Positions 26,117 to 34,900 of a stretch of DNA of 64,000 nucleotides are shown piece by piece. This stretch comes from a bacterium (GTDB lineage: Bacteria; Acidobacteriota; Thermoanaerobaculia; Thermoanaerobaculales; Sulfomarinibacteraceae). The notes below the pieces were generated by a model. The model was not told the DNA's origin. It made no database searches and worked only from the letters and a program-made list of their open reading frames with translations. Location: contig JAAESQ010000908.1 of the NCBI GenBank assembly GCA_024229275.1, positions 1 through 64,000 of the forward strand, in the 5' to 3' direction. The translations under genes and the position numbers were made by a program. The number at the start of each line of letters is the position of its first letter. The stretch's first letter is position 1.

Positions 26117-27357
26117 TTCGTAGACCGGCGAAGGTCACCCGCTGGTTCGTCCACGGGGAGTTCAACCCTGGCAGCCCGAAGCAGATCCGTGCGCTCATGG
26201 CTGCCTTCGGTGAGACCAGCCGACCGGGCAAACACTCCAAGAGCGGGAAGCCCTCTACAGACCGCAAGGTCATGGACAGACTGGCCACCAGACATCAGGT
26301 GTTCCGGGACATCCAGGACTGGAAGGACGTCAAGAAGCTCGACAGCACCTACGCCACTGGCCTCACGGCTCACGCCGACGACGACGACAGGATCCATGCC
26401 TCCTTCACACACAAGCCGTACACCATGCGGCTGGCCTGTATCAATCCCAACCTCCAGAACATCCCTCAGGACGACGAGGAGGACTCCTTTGCCAAGCAAT
26501 TCCGACGATGCATCATTGCTCAACCCGGATGCCGTCTCGTCAGCGCGGACTTTGCTGGCATTGAAGCTGTACAGACAGGTTGGTTTTCTGGCGACCGGGA
26601 TTACTATCGACTGGCTCGACTGGGCGTGCATGCGTACCTCGTATCTCACCGTCTCGATCGCCCAGTCAATCTGTCGTGGAGCGATGAGGATCTCGGAGCA
26701 GCACTATCCGAAGTGAAGGCGAAGTTCCACGACCGTCCCATCTACAAGCAGTTGAAGCGGGTGGTCCATCGGACCAACTATGGGTCCGGTCCGTACGGGA
26801 TGCACATGGACGACCCGCACATGTTCCCCACTGTTCAATCAGCCGAGGACCTCCAGGACTACTACTACACGCTCGTGCCGAAGCTGGCGAAGTGGCACTC
26901 CCAGGTCCGTACCCTGGCCAACGCCCAAGGATTCCTGGGAGGGGACGACCACCCCTACAAGTTCAAGGCGTGGTTCTGGGACGTCATGCACTACGAGCGC
27001 CGCCGAGATCGGATGGTCCGTGGGTCTGACTGGAACAAGGTTGTTGCCTACTACCCTCAGTCCAGCTCAGCAGGAAATCTGTTCGACACCATGCTCATGC
27101 TGATGGACAAGGAGGGGGACTGCTACGTGGGTGACCTGTTCTACGGGAAGACTCCCATCCGCGCCCTCATCCACGACGAGATCTTGGCTGAGGTCCCCGA
27201 GAACAAGCTCGACATCTTCTACGAACGCTGTGCCAAGGCCATGACCTACCCTGTCTTCTCACAGGCCCTCCCCAAGAACTGGGAACTCGGTGAGTACATG
27301 CAGCACCGCGCCGAGATGAAGGTCGGCCAGAACTGGGCCGACATGGAGGCCGTGTGA
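26104..27357 (+). CDS. polA-like: DNA polymerase family A, polymerase domain only
   Basis: FNPGSPKQ, KLDSTY, motif A SADFAGIE, motif B KQLKRVVHRTNYGSGPYG, motif C IHDEI. Confidence 0.9.
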   Translation: MATLVRRPAKVTRWFVHGEFNPGSPKQIRALMAAFGETSRPGKHSKSGKPSTDRKVMDRLATRHQVFRDIQDWKDVKKLDSTYATGLTAHADDDDRIHASFTHKPYTMRLACINPNLQNIPQDDEEDSFAKQFRRCIIAQPGCRLVSADFAGIEAVQTGWFSGDRDYYRLARLGVHAYLVSHRLDRPVNLSWSDEDLGAALSEVKAKFHDRPIYKQLKRVVHRTNYGSGPYGMHMDDPHMFPTVQSAEDLQDYYYTLVPKLAKWHSQVRTLANAQGFLGGDDHPYKFKAWFWDVMHYERRRDRMVRGSDWNKVVAYYPQSSSAGNLFDTMLMLMDKEGDCYVGDLFYGKTPIRALIHDEILAEVPENKLDIFYERCAKAMTYPVFSQALPKNWELGEYMQHRAEMKVGQNWADMEAV

Positions 27358-27650
27358 ACGCGAAGGCCAAGGGCGCACGGAGCGAACGGAAGGTCAGGGC
27401 TCAGCTTGAGGCTGATGGCTGGCACGTCGTGAAGTCAGGAGGTTCTCTGGGACTGTGGGACCTTGTTGCTCTGCACCCGACGGGCAAGGTGCGGCTAGTT
27501 CAGGTGAAGACGAACCGCAAACCTCCCAAGAAAGAGATGAAGAAGCTGAGCGAGTTCGCCGAACGTTGGTGGGGCACAGAGTGTCTGATAGCTGTGGTAT
27601 ACGACCGGAACCCCACGAAGTGGACTATTCTGAATCCATATGACAACTGA
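27354..27650 (+). CDS. Hjc-like PD-(D/E)XK nuclease (Holliday junction resolvase-like)
   Basis: GARSERKVRAQLEADGWHVVKSGGSLGLWDLVAL...VRLVQVKTNR. Confidence 0.75.
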   Translation: MNAKAKGARSERKVRAQLEADGWHVVKSGGSLGLWDLVALHPTGKVRLVQVKTNRKPPKKEMKKLSEFAERWWGTECLIAVVYDRNPTKWTILNPYDN

Positions 27651-27740
27651 TGTACTTGATATGGTAAAGTTTATCGTATTGTTCGTTCGGACATCCTTGA
27701 AAACAAAGAACTTACGCCAGCACTGACAAGGAGCGTCATA

Positions 27741-27947
27741 TTGAATACATCACTGGTCATCAAGGAGATCCCAGAAGTTGACCGGCCTGATCTTCCACCC
27801 GGCCCCTCCTGGAAGTGTACCGAGTGTGGAGCCACCCTCCGGATGAACGAGCATCACTCTGCTGGCCGACACGTGGTTCTCTTCGTGAATCAGAGGCCCC
27901 GCCTCTACGTCGAGCCCAGAACGAAGACTCTACTTGACAGAAGCTGA
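27741..27947 (+). CDS. Small Cys protein
   Basis: KCTECGATLRM. Confidence 0.6.
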   Translation: MNTSLVIKEIPEVDRPDLPPGPSWKCTECGATLRMNEHHSAGRHVVLFVNQRPRLYVEPRTKTLLDRS

Positions 27948-27971
27948 TGCTTGCCGTAGATTGAGAACATG
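27934..27971 (+). promoter_or_regulatory. Promoter TTGACA-N17-TAGATT-N6-ATG with embedded ATGCTTGCCGTA (27947-27958)
   Basis: Sequence ttgacagaagctgatgcttgccgtagattgagaacatg. Confidence 0.85.
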
Positions 27972-28226
27972 AAGCCTCGTTGTCGTCAGTGCCGAAAGGT
28001 CATGAGGGCAGCGAACGTCGAGATCATGTTCTACACTCCGGATGATCAGGCGTGGGGACTACACAAGGGGTGTGAGGAAGCCTACGAAGGAGCCAATGAA
28101 TCTGATTCTGCTGACGTTGATGCAAGCAAGTCTCGGAGTGAGCAGCATGCAGGTGTACGTGGACATCGCCACCCGAGAACTGAACCTACCACCCTCCACC
28201 GTGATCGAGCGAGGAGTCGGGCCTGA
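27969..28226 (+). CDS. Small zinc-finger-like protein
   Basis: MKPRCRQCRKVMRA...; C-terminal half overlaps 28096..28488 in another frame. Confidence 0.5.
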   Translation: MKPRCRQCRKVMRAANVEIMFYTPDDQAWGLHKGCEEAYEGANESDSADVDASKSRSEQHAGVRGHRHPRTEPTTLHRDRARSRA

Positions 28227-28488
28227 CTTCGCCTGGACCAACGGGCGTGACGTGTTCGTCCACACTCTCCTCTTCCAGGACGGCGTCCCTCCCGAGGGAG
28301 TCCTGGAGTTCATCGCCTACCATGAAGTGTGTCATATAGCACGGTGGGCAAACAGCGCAGAGCGGAACGACGAAGTCGGAACAGACGTATGCGCCATCCT
28401 GAACATCAAGGAGCGGACCCGTCGTCGGCACACAAGGGTGTTCGACAAGTGGTTTCGCTACCACAAGTTCCCGAGGAAGAAAGAATGA
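28096..28488 (+). CDS. Small zincin metalloprotease-like protein (HEVCH)
   Basis: FIAYHEVCHIARW; start 28096 or 28147. Confidence 0.65.
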   Translation: MNLILLTLMQASLGVSSMQVYVDIATRELNLPPSTVIERGVGPDFAWTNGRDVFVHTLLFQDGVPPEGVLEFIAYHEVCHIARWANSAERNDEVGTDVCAILNIKERTRRRHTRVFDKWFRYHKFPRKKE

Positions 28489-28688
28489 CCGAGAAAGCCC
28501 CGGCTACCCCAATGCCTGTTGCTCCAACCCAGGAACAGCAGGAAGTACAGCAGGCCCTTCAGGCTGTCCAGCATTTGTACGAGGTCACTGCAACCACACC
28601 TGCTCCACGCAACATCCACATCCAGTGTGAGCAGATGAAGAACCTGCTGATCGCTCACCTGACGAAGGACCAGAAGCCAGAGCCATGA
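28485..28688 (+). CDS. Hypothetical protein
   Basis: ATGA overlap. Confidence 0.6.
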   Translation: MTEKAPATPMPVAPTQEQQEVQQALQAVQHLYEVTATTPAPRNIHIQCEQMKNLLIAHLTKDQKPEP

Positions 28689-28691
28689 GGC

Positions 28692-29408
28692 TCAGTCATA
28701 CTCGACCGTCACCACCCGCATCCGAACGTCCGCGATGCGGACCTCGTTGTTCCCGTGCTGCGAGCCGAAGCCCGTGAACCGGATGTACTGACCGTTCCTC
28801 TTGGACCCGAAGTCGATCTCCTCCCAGGCGTTCGTGAGGATGAGATTCACGCCAGATAGGACGAGATTGTTCGGGTTCGTGAGCCCGGCCACGGTGTCGG
28901 CGATGTAGATGTCCACGTCCGTCAGCTTGTGCCGCGAGCTGCTCTGGACCCGGACCTCCATCTTGCTCATCCGCTTCTTGTAGTCGCGCAGCCGCCATGT
29001 GATCTCGTGGGCGTGGTCTACGTTGTGCTGCCACCACGTATTGTTCTGGCCGTCGATGCTGAGGGCCGCCTCGTCCCCGACCTCCTCACCACAGAAGTCC
29101 TCGACCCACAGCGGCGTGAACCACGCCCCCTCCTTCACGTTGAGGTTGAGTGGCTCGTTGTCGTAGTCGAAGAAGTCGATCAGGTTCTTGAGCCGGGTCC
29201 GTGAGGCATCCAGATGAAACTCGTCGTAGGTTTCGAGGCTCGGGTATCTCTGGGAGAGGGCGACGAATGTTCGAGTCTCGTTGCTAAGACCCCGAAGCTC
29301 CTCAATAACGGCAAGCTCAGCTTCGAGGTTGGTCTTAACGAACAGGTTGGGATCTGTCCAGAGCGTCAGGTCTCCTGCTGTTGGCTCGTAGAATCTCTTG
29401 CCTGCCAT
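28692..29408 (-). CDS. Putative virion/receptor-binding beta protein
   Basis: C-terminal part with RLRDYKKRMSKMEVRVQSSSRHKLTDVDIYIA...; next to fibre gene. Confidence 0.5.
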   Translation of the reverse strand: MAGKRFYEPTAGDLTLWTDPNLFVKTNLEAELAVIEELRGLSNETRTFVALSQRYPSLETYDEFHLDASRTRLKNLIDFFDYDNEPLNLNVKEGAWFTPLWVEDFCGEEVGDEAALSIDGQNNTWWQHNVDHAHEITWRLRDYKKRMSKMEVRVQSSSRHKLTDVDIYIADTVAGLTNPNNLVLSGVNLILTNAWEEIDFGSKRNGQYIRFTGFGSQHGNNEVRIADVRMRVVTVEYD

Positions 29409-29419
29409 TTAGTTGTCCT

Positions 29420-31993
29420 CTACGCGAAGATGAACAGGATGTTGAATTCAGCGTTGTTGCTGAAGGCGTTGCCTACGTCACCGGCAGTGCCGTCGATCTG
29501 GAACCACGTCCCGTTGTCGGTGACTGCCGTGATGTCGAACACCATGAACTCCGCACCATCCGACTGATTCTGGAGGTAAAGCTGGTCCCCCGACGCTAGG
29601 GCGGAGATGATGTTGCTCGCGTCTCCACCCCGGAACGAGATGTCGCTGATGGCGATAGACGTGACGCTGGCGAGTGTGGCGTTGTTGTTGCGGAAGTCGC
29701 CGCTGCCAGGGTCGGCCATCGTCGTGCTGTTGTCGAACTTCCAGTGACCACTGAGCGGCGCTACAGCCCCCGGTGGGGTGGTAACACGCCAGCGAGAACT
29801 CGTCCCGTCGTAGCGCAGAGTCATCGAACGGTCGGCACCGAGGACAAAATTCGGAGCGATGCTCCCACCTTGGCCCGTAATAATACGGTTCGCGGCAACA
29901 CTGCCAGTGCCCTCGTTCTCTACGAGAAGGTTCTCCGTGCCGACGTTGGTCAACTCGAACGTGTCGCCATCCTGCACCGCTGTCGCGTCGATGCCCGTGA
30001 TCGTTGAGGTCGTGGCGTTGCCCGACACCCTGGCCCAGTACCGACCGTTGTTGTTCGGTGAGCCCGTGAGGAGCCCGGCCCAGTCGTCGTTGTCGCCTGC
30101 CGACAGTGCCGACGGATTGATCGGCGGGTACTGGATGCTTCCGCGCTGCTTGAACCTTCCGGTAACACGCAAGGCCGCCCGTTCGGTGACGGTGATGCCG
30201 GGGTTCGAGGTCGTCATGCCTCCGATGACGAGAGTGTCGAGGCTTGCGATTGATCCTGCCGTGTTGTCGAGGCTGATCTGGTTGATAGTCCATGCAGCCA
30301 CGTCGCTCATGGCGAAGGTGCCGATGTTGAGGTTGCCTCCCTGGGTCAGCAGGTAGTCCGACCAGCCGCCGGCAACGTCCGCAGTCCGGTTCGGAGCCAC
30401 GAAGAGGCCAACCTGATTCCCGATCACGCCTGTCTGCCCGAAGGCATAGCGGTCGAAGCCGAAGCGGATCTGGGTGTAGTTGGTCTCGGACACGCCGAAG
30501 CTCTCGGCCTCGAAGAGGTAGGTGGGCTTTCCGGAGACGACACCGAAGGCGAAGAAGAGATCCTCACCAACAGCCGGATTGAAGTCGAGCAATCCCGCCG
30601 TTCCGTCCCACTCAAGCCGGACATCTTGCCCTGTGCCGAACACCACCGCGCCAGCGTCGTAGAAGAGGGCGTCACTGTTGGCAAAAAGAGAGTTGGCCGT
30701 GCCGTTGTTGACGAGGAAGAACTTGTTGGTTCCGTCGTTGATGGCGGATCGCACCGCCACCCGCACGGCGTTGCCGCCAGCGTTGTTCAGCGTGATGTCG
30801 TCCACTTCCAGCCCGACGTAGGAACCAAGCCTTTCAGTGCCGAGGCTTTGCCCGAAGAGAGCCTGTCCTGGGTTCCGGCACCACACCCCTCGGATCGCAC
30901 CGAAGTTGATCGTGGACCCAGACACCGTGTTCCAGTTTGGCTGGACGGTCATCCCGGTCCAGTTGGTGCAGTTGAGCACCGCACCGTTCGCCGCTCCGTT
31001 CAGAGTGCTAGCGAAGTTGATTGCGGCAACCGCAGCCACAGTCCTCGTACCCGAGAACGGCTGGCGGATCGTCGCTCCGGCATTGAGGATGAGAGCCTGG
31101 AGCGGGTTGTTCCCCGCCCCTGGACCCGCCACCAGTTGAGGCAACGCCTGGAGCACGGTGTACGCCGCAAAGCCCGGGTTGGCGGCCGCCGTGATCGTGG
31201 GAGCACCACGGAAAGACTCGTAGATGAAAACGCTGGTGTTGAATGTCAGGTCCCCCGACATGTTCAACCCGCCACCGATGAAGTTGCCAGGGAAGCTCTC
31301 TGTAGCGTCGTAGAGGAAGGCGTACGCCTCACCGCTGGGTTCGTACGGCCCGAAGACCATCGGTGAGTTCACGCGGATGAGCCCCAGAGAGGCGTGATCT
31401 CTACCCTGGAGGAAGAGATCACCACCGCCACTAGTACCGCCGAAGGCACTCTGACCGCCGGTCCTCCCGGCCAGGAGGAAGTATTGGAGATGGTCGTCGT
31501 CCCCAAGCCCGCCGAGCCCACCATGGTCGATGCCAGCAGCCAGGACCGTACCCCTGATCTCGACCTCATCGCTTCCCGCGTCATCCGTCCCCGCCCACGA
31601 AAAGCTGGCGGTGTCCACGAAGTTGCCAGCCCCACGAACTCCGATGTCCACATCGTTCACTCGGAACAGGAGATCTCTCTTGTGGACGTGGTCACTCCGA
31701 GCCAGGAAGGAGGCTACACCTTCTGAGGTCGCAGCTCCCAGATCAACAGCAGTAGCCACCGCCACGAAATGGGCATGATCCGAAGCTGCCCAACCCGTGG
31801 CTTCTGTGCCGGGGCTGGAGACCGTGTCCGGAGCAATGACAGTGGGATTGAGGTTGTTGAACCCAGGAGGCAGCCCGTCAGACCATGCTTCCTTGCTCTT
31901 CCGGAGGTACTCCTCCAGGTCCCTGGAGACATCCTCCCATGGTCTCCGGGTCAGGCGCGGGATGTTCGCCATGACCCTACGACTGTTGGCCAT
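29420..31993 (-). CDS. Tail fibre/spike-like protein
   Basis: 857 aa, fibre-type DHAHF, DHVHKRDL and DHLQYF motifs; beta-rich repetitive body. Confidence 0.7.
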   Translation of the reverse strand: MANSRRVMANIPRLTRRPWEDVSRDLEEYLRKSKEAWSDGLPPGFNNLNPTVIAPDTVSSPGTEATGWAASDHAHFVAVATAVDLGAATSEGVASFLARSDHVHKRDLLFRVNDVDIGVRGAGNFVDTASFSWAGTDDAGSDEVEIRGTVLAAGIDHGGLGGLGDDDHLQYFLLAGRTGGQSAFGGTSGGGDLFLQGRDHASLGLIRVNSPMVFGPYEPSGEAYAFLYDATESFPGNFIGGGLNMSGDLTFNTSVFIYESFRGAPTITAAANPGFAAYTVLQALPQLVAGPGAGNNPLQALILNAGATIRQPFSGTRTVAAVAAINFASTLNGAANGAVLNCTNWTGMTVQPNWNTVSGSTINFGAIRGVWCRNPGQALFGQSLGTERLGSYVGLEVDDITLNNAGGNAVRVAVRSAINDGTNKFFLVNNGTANSLFANSDALFYDAGAVVFGTGQDVRLEWDGTAGLLDFNPAVGEDLFFAFGVVSGKPTYLFEAESFGVSETNYTQIRFGFDRYAFGQTGVIGNQVGLFVAPNRTADVAGGWSDYLLTQGGNLNIGTFAMSDVAAWTINQISLDNTAGSIASLDTLVIGGMTTSNPGITVTERAALRVTGRFKQRGSIQYPPINPSALSAGDNDDWAGLLTGSPNNNGRYWARVSGNATTSTITGIDATAVQDGDTFELTNVGTENLLVENEGTGSVAANRIITGQGGSIAPNFVLGADRSMTLRYDGTSSRWRVTTPPGAVAPLSGHWKFDNSTTMADPGSGDFRNNNATLASVTSIAISDISFRGGDASNIISALASGDQLYLQNQSDGAEFMVFDITAVTDNGTWFQIDGTAGDVGNAFSNNAEFNILFIFA

Positions 31994-34900
31994 TAGAGGG
32001 GGACCTCACCACCCTCGTGTCCTCTAGCCTTTCGAGTCAGCTCCCCTCGGAACCTCACCACCATGTTCCGACGGTACTTGTCGTAGAGAGCCTTCACCAC
32101 GTCCTTCTTGGTCTTGGCCCCCAGAGGTGCCACGTCCTCGTTGTCAGGCAACCTCATGAAGTTGGGATCCTTCACCAGCCGTGTGCCGATGATCTTCGTG
32201 GCCTGCGACTGGGCCTGCGCGAGCATCTTCCGCTGTTCCTCAGTGTAGTAGACCTTCACACCCTTGATGTAGGTGTACTTCTTCGGAGGAGTTGGAGGAC
32301 TCCCGATCTGGTCCAGCATCTGGGCAGCCATGGCAGTAGGATCCGTCCTGGCCTGGGACCTCGTGATGGGCCACGTCAGCCTCTCGATCCCACTCCCCGG
32401 CCGCAGCCTCTCCTCCCCAGTCGGAGTGTACTGCGGGGGCAGCGTCCTCGACAGGAACGGAACCTTCGCCAGGAACGCCTCCTTCGACATGGGCTCGGTC
32501 TGCCTGTACACAGGGTCCACCGCCTGAGCCAGATGCCCGAAGGGGATCGGCCCGATGGTGTTGGGAACCATGCTCATCTGCATCTGCTTGATCCACTGGC
32601 CTGCATACCGCTGAGGATCCGACATCGCCGTGGACAGGCCCTCCAGCCCAGAGAGGAAGGTCTTGTTCGTCAGGTTCTCTGTGACCGTGGAGAACAGCCG
32701 GGTCATCCCGGTCTGGACGCTGTCGAAGTCCCCTCTCTTGGCTCCCTCCGCGATGTCAGCCGCCATGCCCACGATGGAGGAGATGGGCTCCAGCCGCTGG
32801 TAGCTGAGGTACTGGTCCCCTGCCTTCACAGCGTACGCCCTCCAGCCGGTCTCCCTGAGGTTCGCCTCGTCCACCGGGTCGATCGGCCCTCCACCCGTGA
32901 TGTTCCCTTGCATGGCCTCGTTGATCAGCCACATCCCGGCCATGGTCCCCACCATGGGACGAGCCAGGAGGTCCATCCGCTCGGCCGGCGAGACCCTGTC
33001 CCACTTCGACGCCACCTCGAAGAACCCGGCAGGTGTCCTCCTCAGGGTCTCCACCGCGATGTTGTACGGGGTCCGTACGAACGGGAAGATCAACTGGAAG
33101 GGCTTGCCACCCGGCTTCCTGAGAGCACTCTGGAACGCCTTCATGAAGTCGGGAAGCTCGGTCTGGAAGGTCTCCTCCCTGGCAATCCGGAAGCCCTCGT
33201 CATGGATCGGGGCATATCTCGCTGCCGTTGCCGCATCGACAGCCTCACCCTTCGCCACCTTCAGGTACGTCTGCTCGATGTCCCGCACGTACCGCGCCGT
33301 AGCCCCGTAGATGTCCTCGCCCGGCTTCATGCTCCAGCCTTCCTCACCTGCCTTCAGCTTTCGGAAGACGTCCCGGTAGTAGAACTGAAGCTGGCTGGCC
33401 TTCTTGAACAGGGCGTCCTCAGCATTCATGCCCTTGAACATGAACCGCACGAACTCCCCAGTCTTCCCCTCGATGGCTCCCACCTGATGCATCATGTCCT
33501 CGGCCAGGGAACCCATCCGATCCACGTCGTGGCCCATGGTCTCCGAGCGCATGGCCAGCCCGTCCTTGAACGCCTGATACCACTCAGGCAGCGCAGCCCC
33601 TCCCCAGTGCTTCATGGCCATGCTGTTGAGCTTCATCTCGCCCCAGTGCCGCTCAGGAGCCCTGCTCTGGAGCTTGGAGTAGGCCCGCTCCATCCCGATG
33701 CTCAGGGTCCGCTCAAGCTCTCGGACTCCCTGCACCAGAGTATTAGAGGCGATGTTGGCCACCCTGGACTTCCACCCCAGAAGGAACGCCTTGTAAGCCT
33801 CCAATGCCTTGTCCACATTCGAGAACTTCAGCATCCTCCGGTACTCAGCCGCCCACTCGTCGGAGTCCTTGAGCCCCGACCTCACCTCGGCCCAGATCGT
33901 CATCAGGTGGTCGGTGGCCCTGTCAGCATCTGCTCTGCTGCCCTTGTACCGGGTCCTCATCTTCTCGAACAGGCCAGCTCTCATGTCCTGGAACATGGCA
34001 GCTTCGGGATCCTGCGCCCGACCGAGCTTCTTCGCCGCAGCCAGCGCCCGCCCTGTCTCCGTCAGAGGGTTGATGATCTTCGGCATGCCCTCGTTGAAGT
34101 CCCTCATGGCGGTCTCGTACGTCATCCTGGCTGCTTCCACCTGCTTCGTGGTGGACTCCCCACGGGCCAGCTTCATCTGCTCACCGAAGAACTGGGCTTC
34201 CCGGTTCGCCACGTTGCCAGCCAGATCAGCGCCCAGGATCTTGGCCATCACCACATCCCTGTCGGACAGGCCCCGGCGACCCTTTCCAAGGATCCCGTAC
34301 AGATCCTCCTTGCTCTTCACGGCCAGGAGGTTCTTCACCTCCCTGTCCAGTTGGTCCCACCCCCTCACATTGTCGGCCTTGAACTGCTTGCTCAGCTCCG
34401 GGATCTGACGGGTCATCCGACTGAACAGCGTGATCGCTGCCTTTGCCTGATCACTCAGCCCGTCGATGGTGCCCAAGTTGTACCGAGCCCACACACCACC
34501 ACGCGCCGCAGGTGTAGCTGACGCCAGTGCCGCCAGTTCATCCGGGTCCTTCTTCGCTGTCCTCCGTGCAATCTGGAAGGACATGTCCAGCGCACGGTTC
34601 ATCATCAGATCCCCAGGCTTCTTCGTCCGGGTCAGTTGATCGAGAATCTGATACGCCTCATCTAGGCTTCGGACTCCTGGCTCTGTGGCTTCGGCCGCAA
34701 TTCGTCTGCCCTCTGCTTCGCTTCTGGCAGCGACTCTGGTGTCTTCTGCGGCCTGCCGTGCATCAACACCCCGATCAAGGGCGGCTTCTCCCAGTCGTCC
34801 GGACGCCCTTCGGTGGCCCGGCGGTACAGACTCACCGCGTTGTAGCCCTGTGCCGATGCCAACTTCAGAATCCGCTGCACCTTGGAGATGACGATTCGAT

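Noticed and set aside
32017-34521. 834-aa plus-strand ORF
   Set aside because: Antisense to the giant protein gene; a GC-rich codon-bias shadow with Pro/Arg/Leu/His-rich composition and no motifs
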